Source: Algoriphagus locisalis (GTDB lineage: Bacteria; Bacteroidota; Bacteroidia; Cytophagales; Cyclobacteriaceae). Taken from it: a stretch of 64,000 nucleotides of DNA. The notes under the pieces were generated by a model. The model did no database searches. It was not told the DNA's origin and saw nothing but the letters and a program-made list of their open reading frames with translations. Where the stretch lies: NCBI RefSeq assembly GCF_900116615.1, contig NZ_FPBF01000001.1, positions 663,625-727,624 of the forward strand. Direction: 5' to 3'. Of this stretch, positions 42,221-50,689 are shown in pieces. The translations under genes and the position numbers were made by a program. How positions within the stretch are numbered: the stretch's first letter is position 1; every line of letters starts with the position of its first letter.

Positions 42221-43576
42221 ATGTTAAATATCTCTGAAAATAAGATCTTAGATAGGAGTCATTTTGATCATGCTGAAAGCCTGACAATGACCGTTGCTAC
42301 TAAGCAGAAAAAAAGAAGAGTTAGAATTCTTTTTGTGTCCTGCTGCGTGGTATTTCTTATCCTATTCCTTCCTTGGACTCAATACATTCGCTCCAAAGGA
42401 TATGTGACCATGCTGCAGCCGGAGCACCGTGCTCAGACTATTCACTCAGTGATCGCTGGTAGGATCGAAAAATGGTATATAAATGAAGGAGCTTTCGTGT
42501 CCAAAGGGGATACTATTGTAAGTATCTCAGAGATCAAAGATGAGTATTTCGATTCCTTGCTCCTGCCTAGAACGCAGTTGCAGGTACAAGCCAAAAATCT
42601 ATCTGCACTCTCATACAAAGAAAAAGTCAAGGCCTTGGAAAGTCAAATAGAAGCGCTGAAGCGAAACAATATCCTACGAAAAGAGCAGGCTAGAAATAAA
42701 CTGGAAATGGCCGAATTGAAAGTGGAGTCTGATAGTATTCGATTTGAGCAGGCTAAAGTCAACTTTGAGATAGGTGTAAAACAATTAGGCAGGGCAGAAA
42801 AACTCTATGAAGAAGGCTTACGCTCTCTGACTGACCTAGAGACTCGCAGATTGAAGTTTCAGGAGGTACAGGCCAGCGTAATTAGTGCAGAAAATGACCT
42901 CTTAAGTAGTAGGAATTCATACATCTCTGCGGTGCTGGAGCTTGATGCGATCGATAACGACTTCAGAGACAAGTTATCAAAAGCAGAATCCGATATGTTC
43001 ACTGCCCAATCCAGTCAATATGATGCGGAAGGCTCCGCGACAAAACTGGAAAATCAATATTCGAACTATGAAGCCCGAACTGGTTTCAGACATATTTTGG
43101 CTCCTCAGGATGGTTTCATTGCTGAAGCTATACAAGTCGGTTTGGGAGAGACAATTAAAGAAGGGGACCAGATAGTAAATATTGTGCCTTCAAATGGGGA
43201 ATTAGCCGTGGAGATGTATGTTTCTCCAGTGGATTTGCCTCTGATGGAAGTAGGGAAAAAAGTGCGATTCATCTTTGATGGCTGGCCTGCAATCGTATTT
43301 ACCGGTTGGCCTAGAATCTCCAACGGAACTTTTGGTGGGGTGATTGTAGCTGTCGATCAGTTTGCTGGCAAATCCAATCAATTCAGAGTACTAGTAGCAG
43401 AAGATCCTGAAGAAGAGCCTTGGCCTTCAGTGTTGCGGGTAGGATCTGGGGCAGATGGGATAGCCTTATTGAATGACGTGCCGGTATGGTACGAGATCTG
43501 GCGTCAGTTGAACGGTTTCCCTGCGGACTTCTATACCAGGAAAGAGAAAGAACAAATAGCAAAAGGAGAGAAATGA
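42221..43576 (+). CDS. HlyD-family membrane fusion protein
   Basis: 451 residues. A cytoplasmic N-terminus, one span (about 35-52, VRILFVSCCVVFLILFLPW), a lipoyl half-motif (TIHSVIAGRIEKWYINEGAFVSKGD) and a long coiled-coil hairpin (about 125-280). The second lipoyl half follows (ILAPQDGFIAEAIQVGLGETIKEGD), then a beta-barrel domain. It bridges the ABC protein and the outer-membrane channel. It starts 5 bp after the ABC gene and its stop overlaps the TolC-like start (ATGA). The intact adaptor suggests the degenerate ABC component still has a working complex. Confidence 0.9.
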   Translation: MLNISENKILDRSHFDHAESLTMTVATKQKKRRVRILFVSCCVVFLILFLPWTQYIRSKGYVTMLQPEHRAQTIHSVIAGRIEKWYINEGAFVSKGDTIVSISEIKDEYFDSLLLPRTQLQVQAKNLSALSYKEKVKALESQIEALKRNNILRKEQARNKLEMAELKVESDSIRFEQAKVNFEIGVKQLGRAEKLYEEGLRSLTDLETRRLKFQEVQASVISAENDLLSSRNSYISAVLELDAIDNDFRDKLSKAESDMFTAQSSQYDAEGSATKLENQYSNYEARTGFRHILAPQDGFIAEAIQVGLGETIKEGDQIVNIVPSNGELAVEMYVSPVDLPLMEVGKKVRFIFDGWPAIVFTGWPRISNGTFGGVIVAVDQFAGKSNQFRVLVAEDPEEEPWPSVLRVGSGADGIALLNDVPVWYEIWRQLNGFPADFYTRKEKEQIAKGEK

Positions 43577-44961
43577 GAAGACTGTATTTTACTTTCTTAC
43601 TTTTAATTTTCGGGTTAACTGCCTACGGGCAAAATGCTGATACGCTGAAGTTTGAGACGTATTTGGACTGGGTTCAATCCTACCATCCTATTTCTGCCCA
43701 AGCAGATATTTTGCTGACAATGGGAGACATGGAAGTCCGAACTGCAAGAGGTGGCTTTGATCCCTTACTTTATGGTAATTTGGATGAAAAGAGCTATGAT
43801 GAAAAGAGCTATTATGACAAGAGAGAGGCAGGTATTTCCATTCCTACTTGGGCAGGCATAGAACTTAATGGAGCTTTTGAGCAAAACACCGGACAATACC
43901 TCAACCCTGAAAATTCGGTTCCCTCTGGAGGGCTACTTTCTGCTGGAGCATCGATCAACCTCGGACAAGGTTTGATTTTAGATGATAGAAGAGCTGGATT
44001 GCGAAAGGCTCAGATTTACCAGCAATCCACGGAATCTGAGCGGATCGGCCTATTAAATGAGCTTTATTTACAGGCAACCGATGCCTATTGGAACTGGTCT
44101 CTGGCATTTGCTAATAGGCAATTACAGGCAGAAGGCGTAGAACTGGCGGAAGTAAGATTTCGAGGTGTAAAGATTAGTTACGAGCAGGGAGATTTTCCCG
44201 CTATCGATACGGTAGAGGCTGCTACTCAACTTTTAAATAGACAATACAACCTTCAAAAAGCCGAAAATGAGCTTTTTATTCGTATGCAGGACCTCAATAA
44301 TTTTCTTTGGGATGAAACAGGAAATCCTATAGCACTAAACCCAGGAACAATCCCAGAAAGTTTGCAACCAGATGAGCCACTTGTTTTAAATCAAGCTGAG
44401 TTGCGCACCCTGGTAGCTAGTCATCCTGAGTTAATGATAGCTGACTTCGAACTGGCAAGTTTGGATGTGGATAGGAGACTAAAAGCTCAGCAGATCATTC
44501 CGGTAGTAAAACTGAAGTATAATTTTCTTTCAGAAGAGTTCAATCAGTTTGACCAAGCAGGCTTTTATGAAAACAACTATAAATGGGGACTCTCGGTCTA
44601 TACACCGCTGATGTGGCGAAAAGCAAGAGGGCAAACTCGCATGGCAGAAGCGAAGATTGATTTTAAACAAAATTCCCGGGAGCTCAAAGAAATCCAGCTC
44701 CGAACCAAATTAGAAAATGAATTGAATGGATGGGAGGCAATAAACGCTCAGATTAACACCTATGCTAGAAATGTAATTGCTTTGGAAATGTTGTTGCAGG
44801 GTGAAGTCAGGAGATTTGAGATTGGAGAAAGTAGCTTGTTTTTGGTTAACTCTAGAGAGGTTAGCTTATTCAATGCCAGAGTAACCCTGAATGAATTGTT
44901 TTCCAAAAGAAAGATCGTATATGCTAAATCCAGGTTCGCTGCCGGAGTTGGATTTGAATGA
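43573..44961 (+). CDS. TolC-family outer-membrane efflux protein
   Basis: 462 residues from ATG 43573, which overlaps the HlyD stop and follows AGGAGAG at a good distance. The signal peptide ends AYGQ (about residue 19). Two long coiled-coil regions are separated by short beta segments, as in TolC: LNELYLQATDAYWNWSLAFANRQL and then VRFRGVKIS-like YEQGDFPAIDTVEA, LLNRQYNLQKAENELF and later QLRTKLENELNGWEAI. It forms the outer-membrane channel for the exporter encoded by the two preceding genes. Substrate is unknown. Confidence 0.88.
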   Translation: MRRLYFTFLLLIFGLTAYGQNADTLKFETYLDWVQSYHPISAQADILLTMGDMEVRTARGGFDPLLYGNLDEKSYDEKSYYDKREAGISIPTWAGIELNGAFEQNTGQYLNPENSVPSGGLLSAGASINLGQGLILDDRRAGLRKAQIYQQSTESERIGLLNELYLQATDAYWNWSLAFANRQLQAEGVELAEVRFRGVKISYEQGDFPAIDTVEAATQLLNRQYNLQKAENELFIRMQDLNNFLWDETGNPIALNPGTIPESLQPDEPLVLNQAELRTLVASHPELMIADFELASLDVDRRLKAQQIIPVVKLKYNFLSEEFNQFDQAGFYENNYKWGLSVYTPLMWRKARGQTRMAEAKIDFKQNSRELKEIQLRTKLENELNGWEAINAQINTYARNVIALEMLLQGEVRRFEIGESSLFLVNSREVSLFNARVTLNELFSKRKIVYAKSRFAAGVGFE

Positions 44962-45007
44962 GCCCCAGATTTAAAGTAAATTCGTCAATCATTAAAAAAT
45001 TATAATC

Positions 45008-45292
45008 ATGCCTGCCTTTGTTATTGTGGAAGTTGATATCACAGATCCCGAAAAATACAATGCCTATAAGCAACTAACGCCAGCCACAGTATCTGCTTTT
45101 GGAGGAAAGTTTGTCCTCCGTGGGAATCCAGTGACAGTATTGGAGGGAGAGTGGAATCATGAACGCTTGGTGATGCTTCAGTTTCCTACAAAAGAAAAAG
45201 CCGAAGCTTGGTATAATTCAGAAGGATATCAACACGCTAAATCAGTAAGAGAAGGTGCTGCCAAAGCAAAATTTCTATTAGTAGAATCTTAA
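45008..45292 (+). CDS. DUF1330 family protein
   Basis: 94 residues: a ferredoxin-like dimeric alpha/beta-barrel fold with the DUF1330 pattern, AFVIVEVDITDPEKYNAYKQ, YGGKFVLRGN-like FGGKFVLRGNPV, LVMLQFPTKEKAEAWYNS and YQHAKSVREGAAKAKFLLVE. No signal peptide. The biochemical role of the family is not settled. A bidirectional terminator follows, separating it from the convergent peroxiredoxin gene. Confidence 0.9.
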   Translation: MPAFVIVEVDITDPEKYNAYKQLTPATVSAFGGKFVLRGNPVTVLEGEWNHERLVMLQFPTKEKAEAWYNSEGYQHAKSVREGAAKAKFLLVES

Positions 45293-45314
45293 GATTTAGA
45301 TAAAAATAAGATTT

Positions 45315-45343
45315 AAAAAGGCTTCCGATTGGAAGCCTTTTTT
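45315..45343. terminator. Bidirectional Rho-independent terminator
   Basis: AAAAAGGCTTCC (45315-45326) and GGAAGCCTTTTT (45331-45342) form a perfect 12-bp stem with a 4-nt loop. It is A/T-tailed on both sides and sits between convergent genes. Confidence 0.92.
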
Positions 45344-45360
45344 AATTGAATACCAGTTGT

Positions 45361-45996
45361 TTATAAATCTGGCTGAGGAGTCATTCTCAAATAAGGTTTG
45401 ATCACTTTATGACCTTTAGGGAATTTGGCTGGAATATCTTCGGTCTTGATGCCGGGGGATACCACTACATCTTCACCTTGCTTCCAGTTAGCTGGAGTAG
45501 CTACAGAGTAATTTGCAGTCAACTGAAGAGAATCTATCACTCTTAGCAGCTCATCAAAATTTCTGCCTGTACTTGCTGGATAAGAAATAATCAGTTTCAC
45601 CTTCTTGTCATTTCCAATAATGAATACTGAACGAACCGTAAAATTTTCACTGGAATTTGGGTGAATCATATCATACAATTCTGATACTTTTCTATCCTCA
45701 TCCCCAATAATTGGGAAGTTGACAACAGTGTGTTGTGTCTCATTGATATCAGAAATCCAGCCTTTGTGATTTTCTACGCCATCTACACTAAGAGCTAATA
45801 CTTTGGTGTTTCGCTTTGCAAACTCATCTTTGAGCTTAGAAACAGCTCCTAATTCTGTGGTACATACGGGAGTGTAATCTGCAGGATGGGAAAATAGGAC
45901 GCCCCATCCATCTCCTAAATATTCGTAAAAGTCAATTTTTCCTTCTGTGGTGTCGGCCGTAAAGTTTGGGGCCGTATCGCCTAATCGTAATGCCAT
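45361..45996 (-). CDS. 1-Cys (Prx6-type) peroxiredoxin
   Basis: 211 residues. The peroxidatic motif is HPADYTPVCTTE with C45. No resolving Cys is visible. The C-terminal extension (ATPANWKQGEDVVVSPGIK, then the basic KFPKGHKVIKPYLR) is typical of the Prx6 group, which reduces peroxides with external thiols. No signal peptide, so cytoplasmic. It is transcribed divergently from the arsenosugar-type operon (183-bp gap), which may point to shared oxidative or arsenic stress (inference). Confidence 0.92.
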   Translation of the reverse strand: MALRLGDTAPNFTADTTEGKIDFYEYLGDGWGVLFSHPADYTPVCTTELGAVSKLKDEFAKRNTKVLALSVDGVENHKGWISDINETQHTVVNFPIIGDEDRKVSELYDMIHPNSSENFTVRSVFIIGNDKKVKLIISYPASTGRNFDELLRVIDSLQLTANYSVATPANWKQGEDVVVSPGIKTEDIPAKFPKGHKVIKPYLRMTPQPDL

Positions 45997-46179
45997 GTTG
46001 TTAATTGTTTAAAAGTTCTAGTTCAATTCACCAATATAACGTTCAGTCATCCTTTCAGTTCGTGTTTTTCAAAATCTTTGTGAAATTATCGTTCATTGTA
46101 AACCCAATTGAAAAAATGACAGTTGTAAGTCCAACTATTACTTTTACCTCGTACATAAATTAAAACCAAAACACCCACC

Positions 46180-46512
46180 ATGAAAACTTACTACAACCCT
46201 GAAGATCTTAAGAAATTTGGTAAAATAGCTGAGTTCCAAAAGCCTCTTGCTGACAAGTTTTTTGACTACTATGGAGAAGTATTTGCTGAAGGTGCACTTA
46301 CCGCGAGAGAAAAATCCCTAATTGCTCTTGCTGTCGCGCATACCATTCAATGTCCATATTGCATCGATGCCTATACTACAGATACAATGGAAAAAGGCTG
46401 TGATGAAGAACAAATGATGGAAGCTGTTCACGTAGCTGCAGCTATCAGAGGAGGCGCATCGCTGGTTCACGCCACGCAAATGATGAATAAAGTGAAGGAA
46501 ATTTCCATGTAA
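46180..46512 (+). CDS. AhpD-like protein of arsenosugar biosynthesis clusters
   Basis: 110 residues of the carboxymuconolactone decarboxylase/AhpD type. The redox pair CPYC is at C58 and C61, followed by HAAAIRGGASLVH-type VHVAAAIRGGASLVHA. The match is to the arsenosugar-biosynthesis-associated peroxidase-like group found next to ArsS genes. It may act as a thiol oxidoreductase. It begins a tight operon: 3 bp separate it from arsS. No TAnnTTTG promoter with the full consensus is visible upstream. Confidence 0.85.
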   Translation: MKTYYNPEDLKKFGKIAEFQKPLADKFFDYYGEVFAEGALTAREKSLIALAVAHTIQCPYCIDAYTTDTMEKGCDEEQMMEAVHVAAAIRGGASLVHATQMMNKVKEISM

Positions 46513-46515
46513 TTA

Positions 46516-47568
46516 ATGAAGTCACTCAAAGCACAAAATCACCGGCTCTCTAGTTCAGAAGAGGAAATTGAAGTCTTAGAAATGGATATGCCATCCTTTT
46601 CAGGAAATCGCTTCGCCGTTGAACTAGAGAGTTCCAATCTATATCCTTTAAAACCTACCCAGATTGAAATCCTGCAAATAAATCTGGGTAAAATGTGCAA
46701 TCAGGTTTGCAAACACTGTCACGTGGATGCTGGACCTGACCGCAAAGAAATCATGACCCGTGATACCATGCAGGAATGTCTGCAGGTTATAAAAAACCAT
46801 GAAGTTACTACAGTGGATCTGACAGGAGGTGCTCCTGAAATGAATCCTGATTTCAGATGGTTTGTGGAATCTATCAGAGCTATAGATTCTGAAATAAACA
46901 TTATCGTTCGTTGTAACCTTACGATCATCCTGGCAAATCCGAAGTACCATGATTTACCTGAGTTTTTCAAAAAACATAAGCTAGAGGTTGCTTCCTCATT
47001 GCCTTACTTTACTGCAATGAAGACAGATTCCCAGCGTGGAGATGGAGTTTTTGACAAATCCATAAAAGCCCTCAAACTTCTAAACGAGCAAGGCTATGGG
47101 GTAGAAGGCTCGGGATTGATTTTGAATTTGGTGTATAATCCTTCAGGTGCATTTATGCCTGCAGCTCAAGCTGGATTGGAAGCTGAATTTAAAAAGCGGC
47201 TTGCTGATAAATTTGGAATCACTTTCAATTCACTTTTTACGATTACCAATCTTCCAATCAGTCGTTTCCTAGAATACCTGCTGAGAAGTGATAATTATGA
47301 AGGTTATATGGAGAAGTTGATAGAAAGTTACAATCCTGTAGCTGCAGCTGGAGTGATGTGCCGAAATACCATTTCTGTGGGATGGGATGGTTATTTATAC
47401 GATTGTGATTTCAATCAAATGCTGGAGCTTAAAGTCTCTGCTGAAGATTCTCAGCACATCAGAGATTGGAATCACCAGTCACTTACAGACCGTGAAATAA
47501 TCGTTAAAAACCATTGCTTTGGATGCACGGCAGGAGCTGGGTCAAGTTGCGGAGGAACTACAACTTGA
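46516..47568 (+). CDS. arsS: Arsenosugar biosynthesis radical SAM protein ArsS
   Basis: 350 residues. The radical SAM cluster CxxxCxxC is KMCNQVCKHCH (C61, C65, C68). The C-terminal extension carries the ArsS-type motif HCFGCTAGAGSSCGG with C334, C337 and C345, a further Cys set. Family knowledge: ArsS transfers the 5'-deoxyadenosyl group of SAM to dimethylarsenite on the way to arsenosugars. It overlaps no gene but abuts both neighbours (3 and 1 bp), so it is in an operon. A typical partner, the methyltransferase ArsM, is not in this window. Confidence 0.9.
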   Translation: MKSLKAQNHRLSSSEEEIEVLEMDMPSFSGNRFAVELESSNLYPLKPTQIEILQINLGKMCNQVCKHCHVDAGPDRKEIMTRDTMQECLQVIKNHEVTTVDLTGGAPEMNPDFRWFVESIRAIDSEINIIVRCNLTIILANPKYHDLPEFFKKHKLEVASSLPYFTAMKTDSQRGDGVFDKSIKALKLLNEQGYGVEGSGLILNLVYNPSGAFMPAAQAGLEAEFKKRLADKFGITFNSLFTITNLPISRFLEYLLRSDNYEGYMEKLIESYNPVAAAGVMCRNTISVGWDGYLYDCDFNQMLELKVSAEDSQHIRDWNHQSLTDREIIVKNHCFGCTAGAGSSCGGTTT

Positions 47569-47569
47569 T

Positions 47570-48163
47570 ATGAAGGATGGATTAATCATTTTTCAGAAAA
47601 ATGCCGAATTGGGTAAGGTGAAAACCAGGCTTGCAGCTACAATAGGAGACCAAGCAGCTTTTGAAGCCTATCAAAGCTTGGTTAAATACACCCATAAAGT
47701 AACTTCCCAAAGTGTAGCAGATAAGGTTCTCTTTTTTACCAATTCCTTAGAAGAAGACCTTTCAACTTATCCTAGAGATTATAGGTTTGAACTACAGTCA
47801 GGCGAGGGATTGGGAGATAAAATGAAGAATGCCTTTGATCAGCTTTTCGAAGAGAAATATGATCGTTTGGTAATAATAGGGACCGATTGCGCTGAGATTA
47901 CCCCTGAGCTAATTTCTGAGGCTTTTGAAAAATTAAGAAATCATGAGGTCGTGATAGGTCCAGCTCAAGACGGTGGATATTACTTACTTGGAATGCGAAG
48001 TTTATTCTCGGGTATATTCGAAGGAATTCCATGGAGTACAGACCAAGTGACAGCCCTGACCGTTTCTTTTTTGGAGAGAGAGTCCATTACCTATGACTTG
48101 TTGCCCGTTCTTTCTGATGTGGATACCAAGGAAGATTGGGACCGGTTTAAAGACAAACTTTAA
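47570..48163 (+). CDS. TIGR04282-type arsenosugar glycosyltransferase-like protein
   Basis: 197 residues from ATG 47570, one base after the arsS stop. A nucleotidyl-transferase/GT-A fold: GLIIFQKNAELGKVKTRLAATIG at the N-terminus (binding loop), then RLVIIGTDCAEITPELI with the metal-binding D, VVIGPAQDGGYYLLGM and LSDVDTKEDWDRF at the end. This is the pattern of the TIGR04282 group located next to ArsS in arsenosugar clusters. The donor and acceptor are not known from sequence. Confidence 0.88.
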   Translation: MKDGLIIFQKNAELGKVKTRLAATIGDQAAFEAYQSLVKYTHKVTSQSVADKVLFFTNSLEEDLSTYPRDYRFELQSGEGLGDKMKNAFDQLFEEKYDRLVIIGTDCAEITPELISEAFEKLRNHEVVIGPAQDGGYYLLGMRSLFSGIFEGIPWSTDQVTALTVSFLERESITYDLLPVLSDVDTKEDWDRFKDKL

Positions 48164-48276
48164 CAAACCTATTACTGTAAAATTTGGGTAATTTAAAGGA
48201 AACGCGCCATCTTACCTTAGAATTTATTTGTTGAAAGTAACGCAAAATCAAACCCGCAATTTCTACTTCTAGGCAT

Positions 48277-48900
48277 ATGTCCCTAAAACGCTATAAACCA
48301 ACAAGTTTTCTTATTGTACTCATTTCCCTACTGATTGGGATAAGTGTTAATGGTTTCGGCCAAACTAAAACGAACACCTACGATATCGTTTTGGCTGGTT
48401 TCACAATTGGTACCATGCAGGCTGATAAAACGACTTCAGGAAAAGTTGAGGATTATCAGATCCATAGTAAAGTGGAGTTCTGGTTTTTTGGAAAAATCCA
48501 TGTGGAATTTCTACAGAATGTCAATTTCCAAAATGGACAATTGATGAAAGCGACTACCAAGTCAGATTCGAATCGAGGCAATTTTGTGACCACTATAAAT
48601 TGGAATAAAGACCACTACGATATAGATGCCAATTCGTACAAATTTCACAATGAATCTCCCATCAATCAGGCTGTTTATGGCACTCCTGCAAAACTTTATT
48701 TTCATGAACCCAAAGACGGTGACATTCTAATTTCCGAAAACTTCGGTATGATAACAGAGGTGCGGGAGATCGAAAAGGGCGTTTACGAAATTGATGTAAA
48801 TGGAAATATGAATCGTTTTTATTACGAAGGAGGAGTTTTAGAAAAAGTAGTGTTGGAAAACAATATCAAGAATTACTCGATAAAACGAAGAGTTGACTGA
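48277..48900 (+). CDS. DUF6134-like exported protein
   Basis: 207 residues. The signal peptide ends GFGQ (about residue 28). The mature protein is beta-rich and looks like a lipocalin-type barrel: YDIVLAGFTIGTMQADKTTS, DYQIHSKVEFWFFGKIHVEF and GVYEIDVNGNMNRFYYEGG. I believe this is the DUF6134 family. It sits between the two arsenosugar glycosyltransferase genes, 113 bp after the first and overlapping the second, which suggests a role in lipid or sugar handling at the envelope (inference). Confidence 0.72.
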   Translation: MSLKRYKPTSFLIVLISLLIGISVNGFGQTKTNTYDIVLAGFTIGTMQADKTTSGKVEDYQIHSKVEFWFFGKIHVEFLQNVNFQNGQLMKATTKSDSNRGNFVTTINWNKDHYDIDANSYKFHNESPINQAVYGTPAKLYFHEPKDGDILISENFGMITEVREIEKGVYEIDVNGNMNRFYYEGGVLEKVVLENNIKNYSIKRRVD

Positions 48901-49600
48901 TGGATTGAAAATTTCTGTGATCATTCCCTGTCTCAATGAGGCCGAGAATCTGAAAGAACTGATTCCTTACCTACAAAGAAATGGTGGAGAATCACTTTCA
49001 GAAATCATTGTAGTTGACGGAGGATCTGAAGATAATTCAACAGCTATTGTAAATTTTTTTGGTGTTTTGCTGATACATTCACCTGTTGCCAACAGAGCCA
49101 CTCAATTAAATCTTGGAGCAAAATCAGCAAAAGGAAACCTGCTCTATTTTGTTCATGCTGACACTCGGCCTGTGCCTAACTTCGCCAAGCAAATAGTAGA
49201 AAATCATAAAGCTATAAAGTCACCTGGATGCTTTAAATATAAGTTTGATTCGAACAGCCGTCTATTACAGTTCAATTCTTGGTTTACCCAATTCAATGGG
49301 ATTTTTGCAGGAGGAGGAGACCAAAGTTTATTTATTGACAAAAATCAATTCCTCTCTATGGGTGGATATAATGAATCCTTTGTGGTGATGGAAGACTTTG
49401 ATTTGGTGAGAAGAATTCGTCAAAAAACTGATTTTCATGTTCTTCCATTTGAAATGACTGTTTCTGCTCGTAAATACAATGAAAATAATTGGTTAAAAGT
49501 GCAGCTAGCCAATTTTACAGCTTTTTCTCTTTTTTTGTTAAAAGTTAAGCCAGCTACAATCAAAAGTTTATATTTAAATTTTTTAAGCCAAAAGAATTAA
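48893..49600 (+). CDS. TIGR04283-type arsenosugar glycosyltransferase
   Basis: 235 residues, family 2 glycosyltransferase: ISVIIPCLNEAENL, IIVVDGGSEDNS, LYFVHADTRPVP (DxD-like HAD), MGGYNESFVVMEDFDLVRRI. This is the TIGR04283 pattern of arsenosugar clusters. No ATG is available in frame; TTG at 48893 overlaps the previous stop by 8 bp, while TTG at 48905 (MKISVIIP) would be equally fitting. The C-terminal end is hydrophobic (FSLFLLKVKPATIK), suggesting membrane contact. It is followed after 20 bp by the VOC gene. Confidence 0.86.
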   Translation: MTDGLKISVIIPCLNEAENLKELIPYLQRNGGESLSEIIVVDGGSEDNSTAIVNFFGVLLIHSPVANRATQLNLGAKSAKGNLLYFVHADTRPVPNFAKQIVENHKAIKSPGCFKYKFDSNSRLLQFNSWFTQFNGIFAGGGDQSLFIDKNQFLSMGGYNESFVVMEDFDLVRRIRQKTDFHVLPFEMTVSARKYNENNWLKVQLANFTAFSLFLLKVKPATIKSLYLNFLSQKN

Positions 49601-49620
49601 ATAAGCATAACCGTAGTTGA

Positions 49621-50682
49621 ATGAATCAAGCGACAATTAATGGAATCCAGCAAGTAGGGATAGGGGTAAAAGATGCAAATCAGGCCTGGGCTTGGTATAG
49701 GAAAGCATTTAAAATGGACGTGCCAATTTTTCAGGACAGTGCGGAGGCAGCATTAATGACTCGTTACACCTCGGGAAAGGTAGAAAGCAGACATGCAATT
49801 CTCGCGCTGAATATGCAAGGCGGGGGAGGCTTTGAGATTTGGCAATACACTTCCAAAGAGCCGCTGGCTTCTGAGCATGAACTTACTTGGAAGGATTTAG
49901 GGATTTTGGCAGTGAAAATGCGCTGTCATGATATTCACAAAACTCACGCTCATCTCAAAAGCGTTGGTGCCGAAATGCTGGGCGAGCCTGTCAAAAATCC
50001 ACTTGGTGTTTGGCATTTTTATGTGAAAGATCCTTACGGAAATACCTTTGAATTAATAGAAAATGGCTCCTGGTTTAGCAAAAACAAAGATCTAACTGGT
50101 GGAGTCTTAGGAGTGGTAATCGGTGTGTCTTCCATAGATGCAGCATTGCCAACCTATCAAAAGCACTTGATGCAATCCGAGATTCTTTGTGATCAAACTG
50201 GCGTTTGGGAAGATTTCGCTCAGGTAGGAGAGGGAACTTCAACCTACCGACGCGCAATTCTGCAAGGCTCCTCCACGATGACTGGTGCTTTTGGAAAACT
50301 ATTCTGCCAAACTCAAATTGAATTAATAGAAACCGAGGGTCAGCCTAGGAATAAAGTGTTTGAAAACAGAAACTGGGGAGATCTAGGCTTTATCCATTTG
50401 TGCTTTGATGTAAACGGAATGGGCGCTATCAAGGAAAAACTTGCGAAAGATGGCATAGAACTAACCGTAGATAGCGGAAATGAATTTGATATGGGGAAAG
50501 CTGCTGGAAGATTCTCCTATTTAGAAGACCCTGATGGCACTTGGATTGAAATGGTAGAAACATTCAAAGTCCCAATCATGGAGAAATTAGGATGGTATTT
50601 GCACTTGCATAAGCGTGATAATACCAAAAACCTTCCAAACTTTATTGTAAAGCTTCTTTCACTCAATCGTGTAAAAGCTTAA
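49621..50682 (+). CDS. Double-domain VOC (glyoxalase-like) protein
   Basis: 353 residues with two VOC domains. Domain 1 (about 5-140): INGIQQVGIGVKDANQAWAW, and KDPYGNTFELIENG at its end. Domain 2 (about 155-315): GVVIGVSSIDAALPTYQK, then FIHLCFDVNGM and LEDPDGTWIEMVET. The paired E/H metal ligands of the fold appear to be present in part. VOC enzymes include C-As lyase ArsI, but no Cys pair diagnostic of ArsI is visible here. It starts 20 bp after TIGR04283, so it is probably the last gene of the arsenosugar-type operon. Its substrate is unknown. Confidence 0.8.
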   Translation: MNQATINGIQQVGIGVKDANQAWAWYRKAFKMDVPIFQDSAEAALMTRYTSGKVESRHAILALNMQGGGGFEIWQYTSKEPLASEHELTWKDLGILAVKMRCHDIHKTHAHLKSVGAEMLGEPVKNPLGVWHFYVKDPYGNTFELIENGSWFSKNKDLTGGVLGVVIGVSSIDAALPTYQKHLMQSEILCDQTGVWEDFAQVGEGTSTYRRAILQGSSTMTGAFGKLFCQTQIELIETEGQPRNKVFENRNWGDLGFIHLCFDVNGMGAIKEKLAKDGIELTVDSGNEFDMGKAAGRFSYLEDPDGTWIEMVETFKVPIMEKLGWYLHLHKRDNTKNLPNFIVKLLSLNRVKA

Positions 50683-50689
50683 CATCAAA

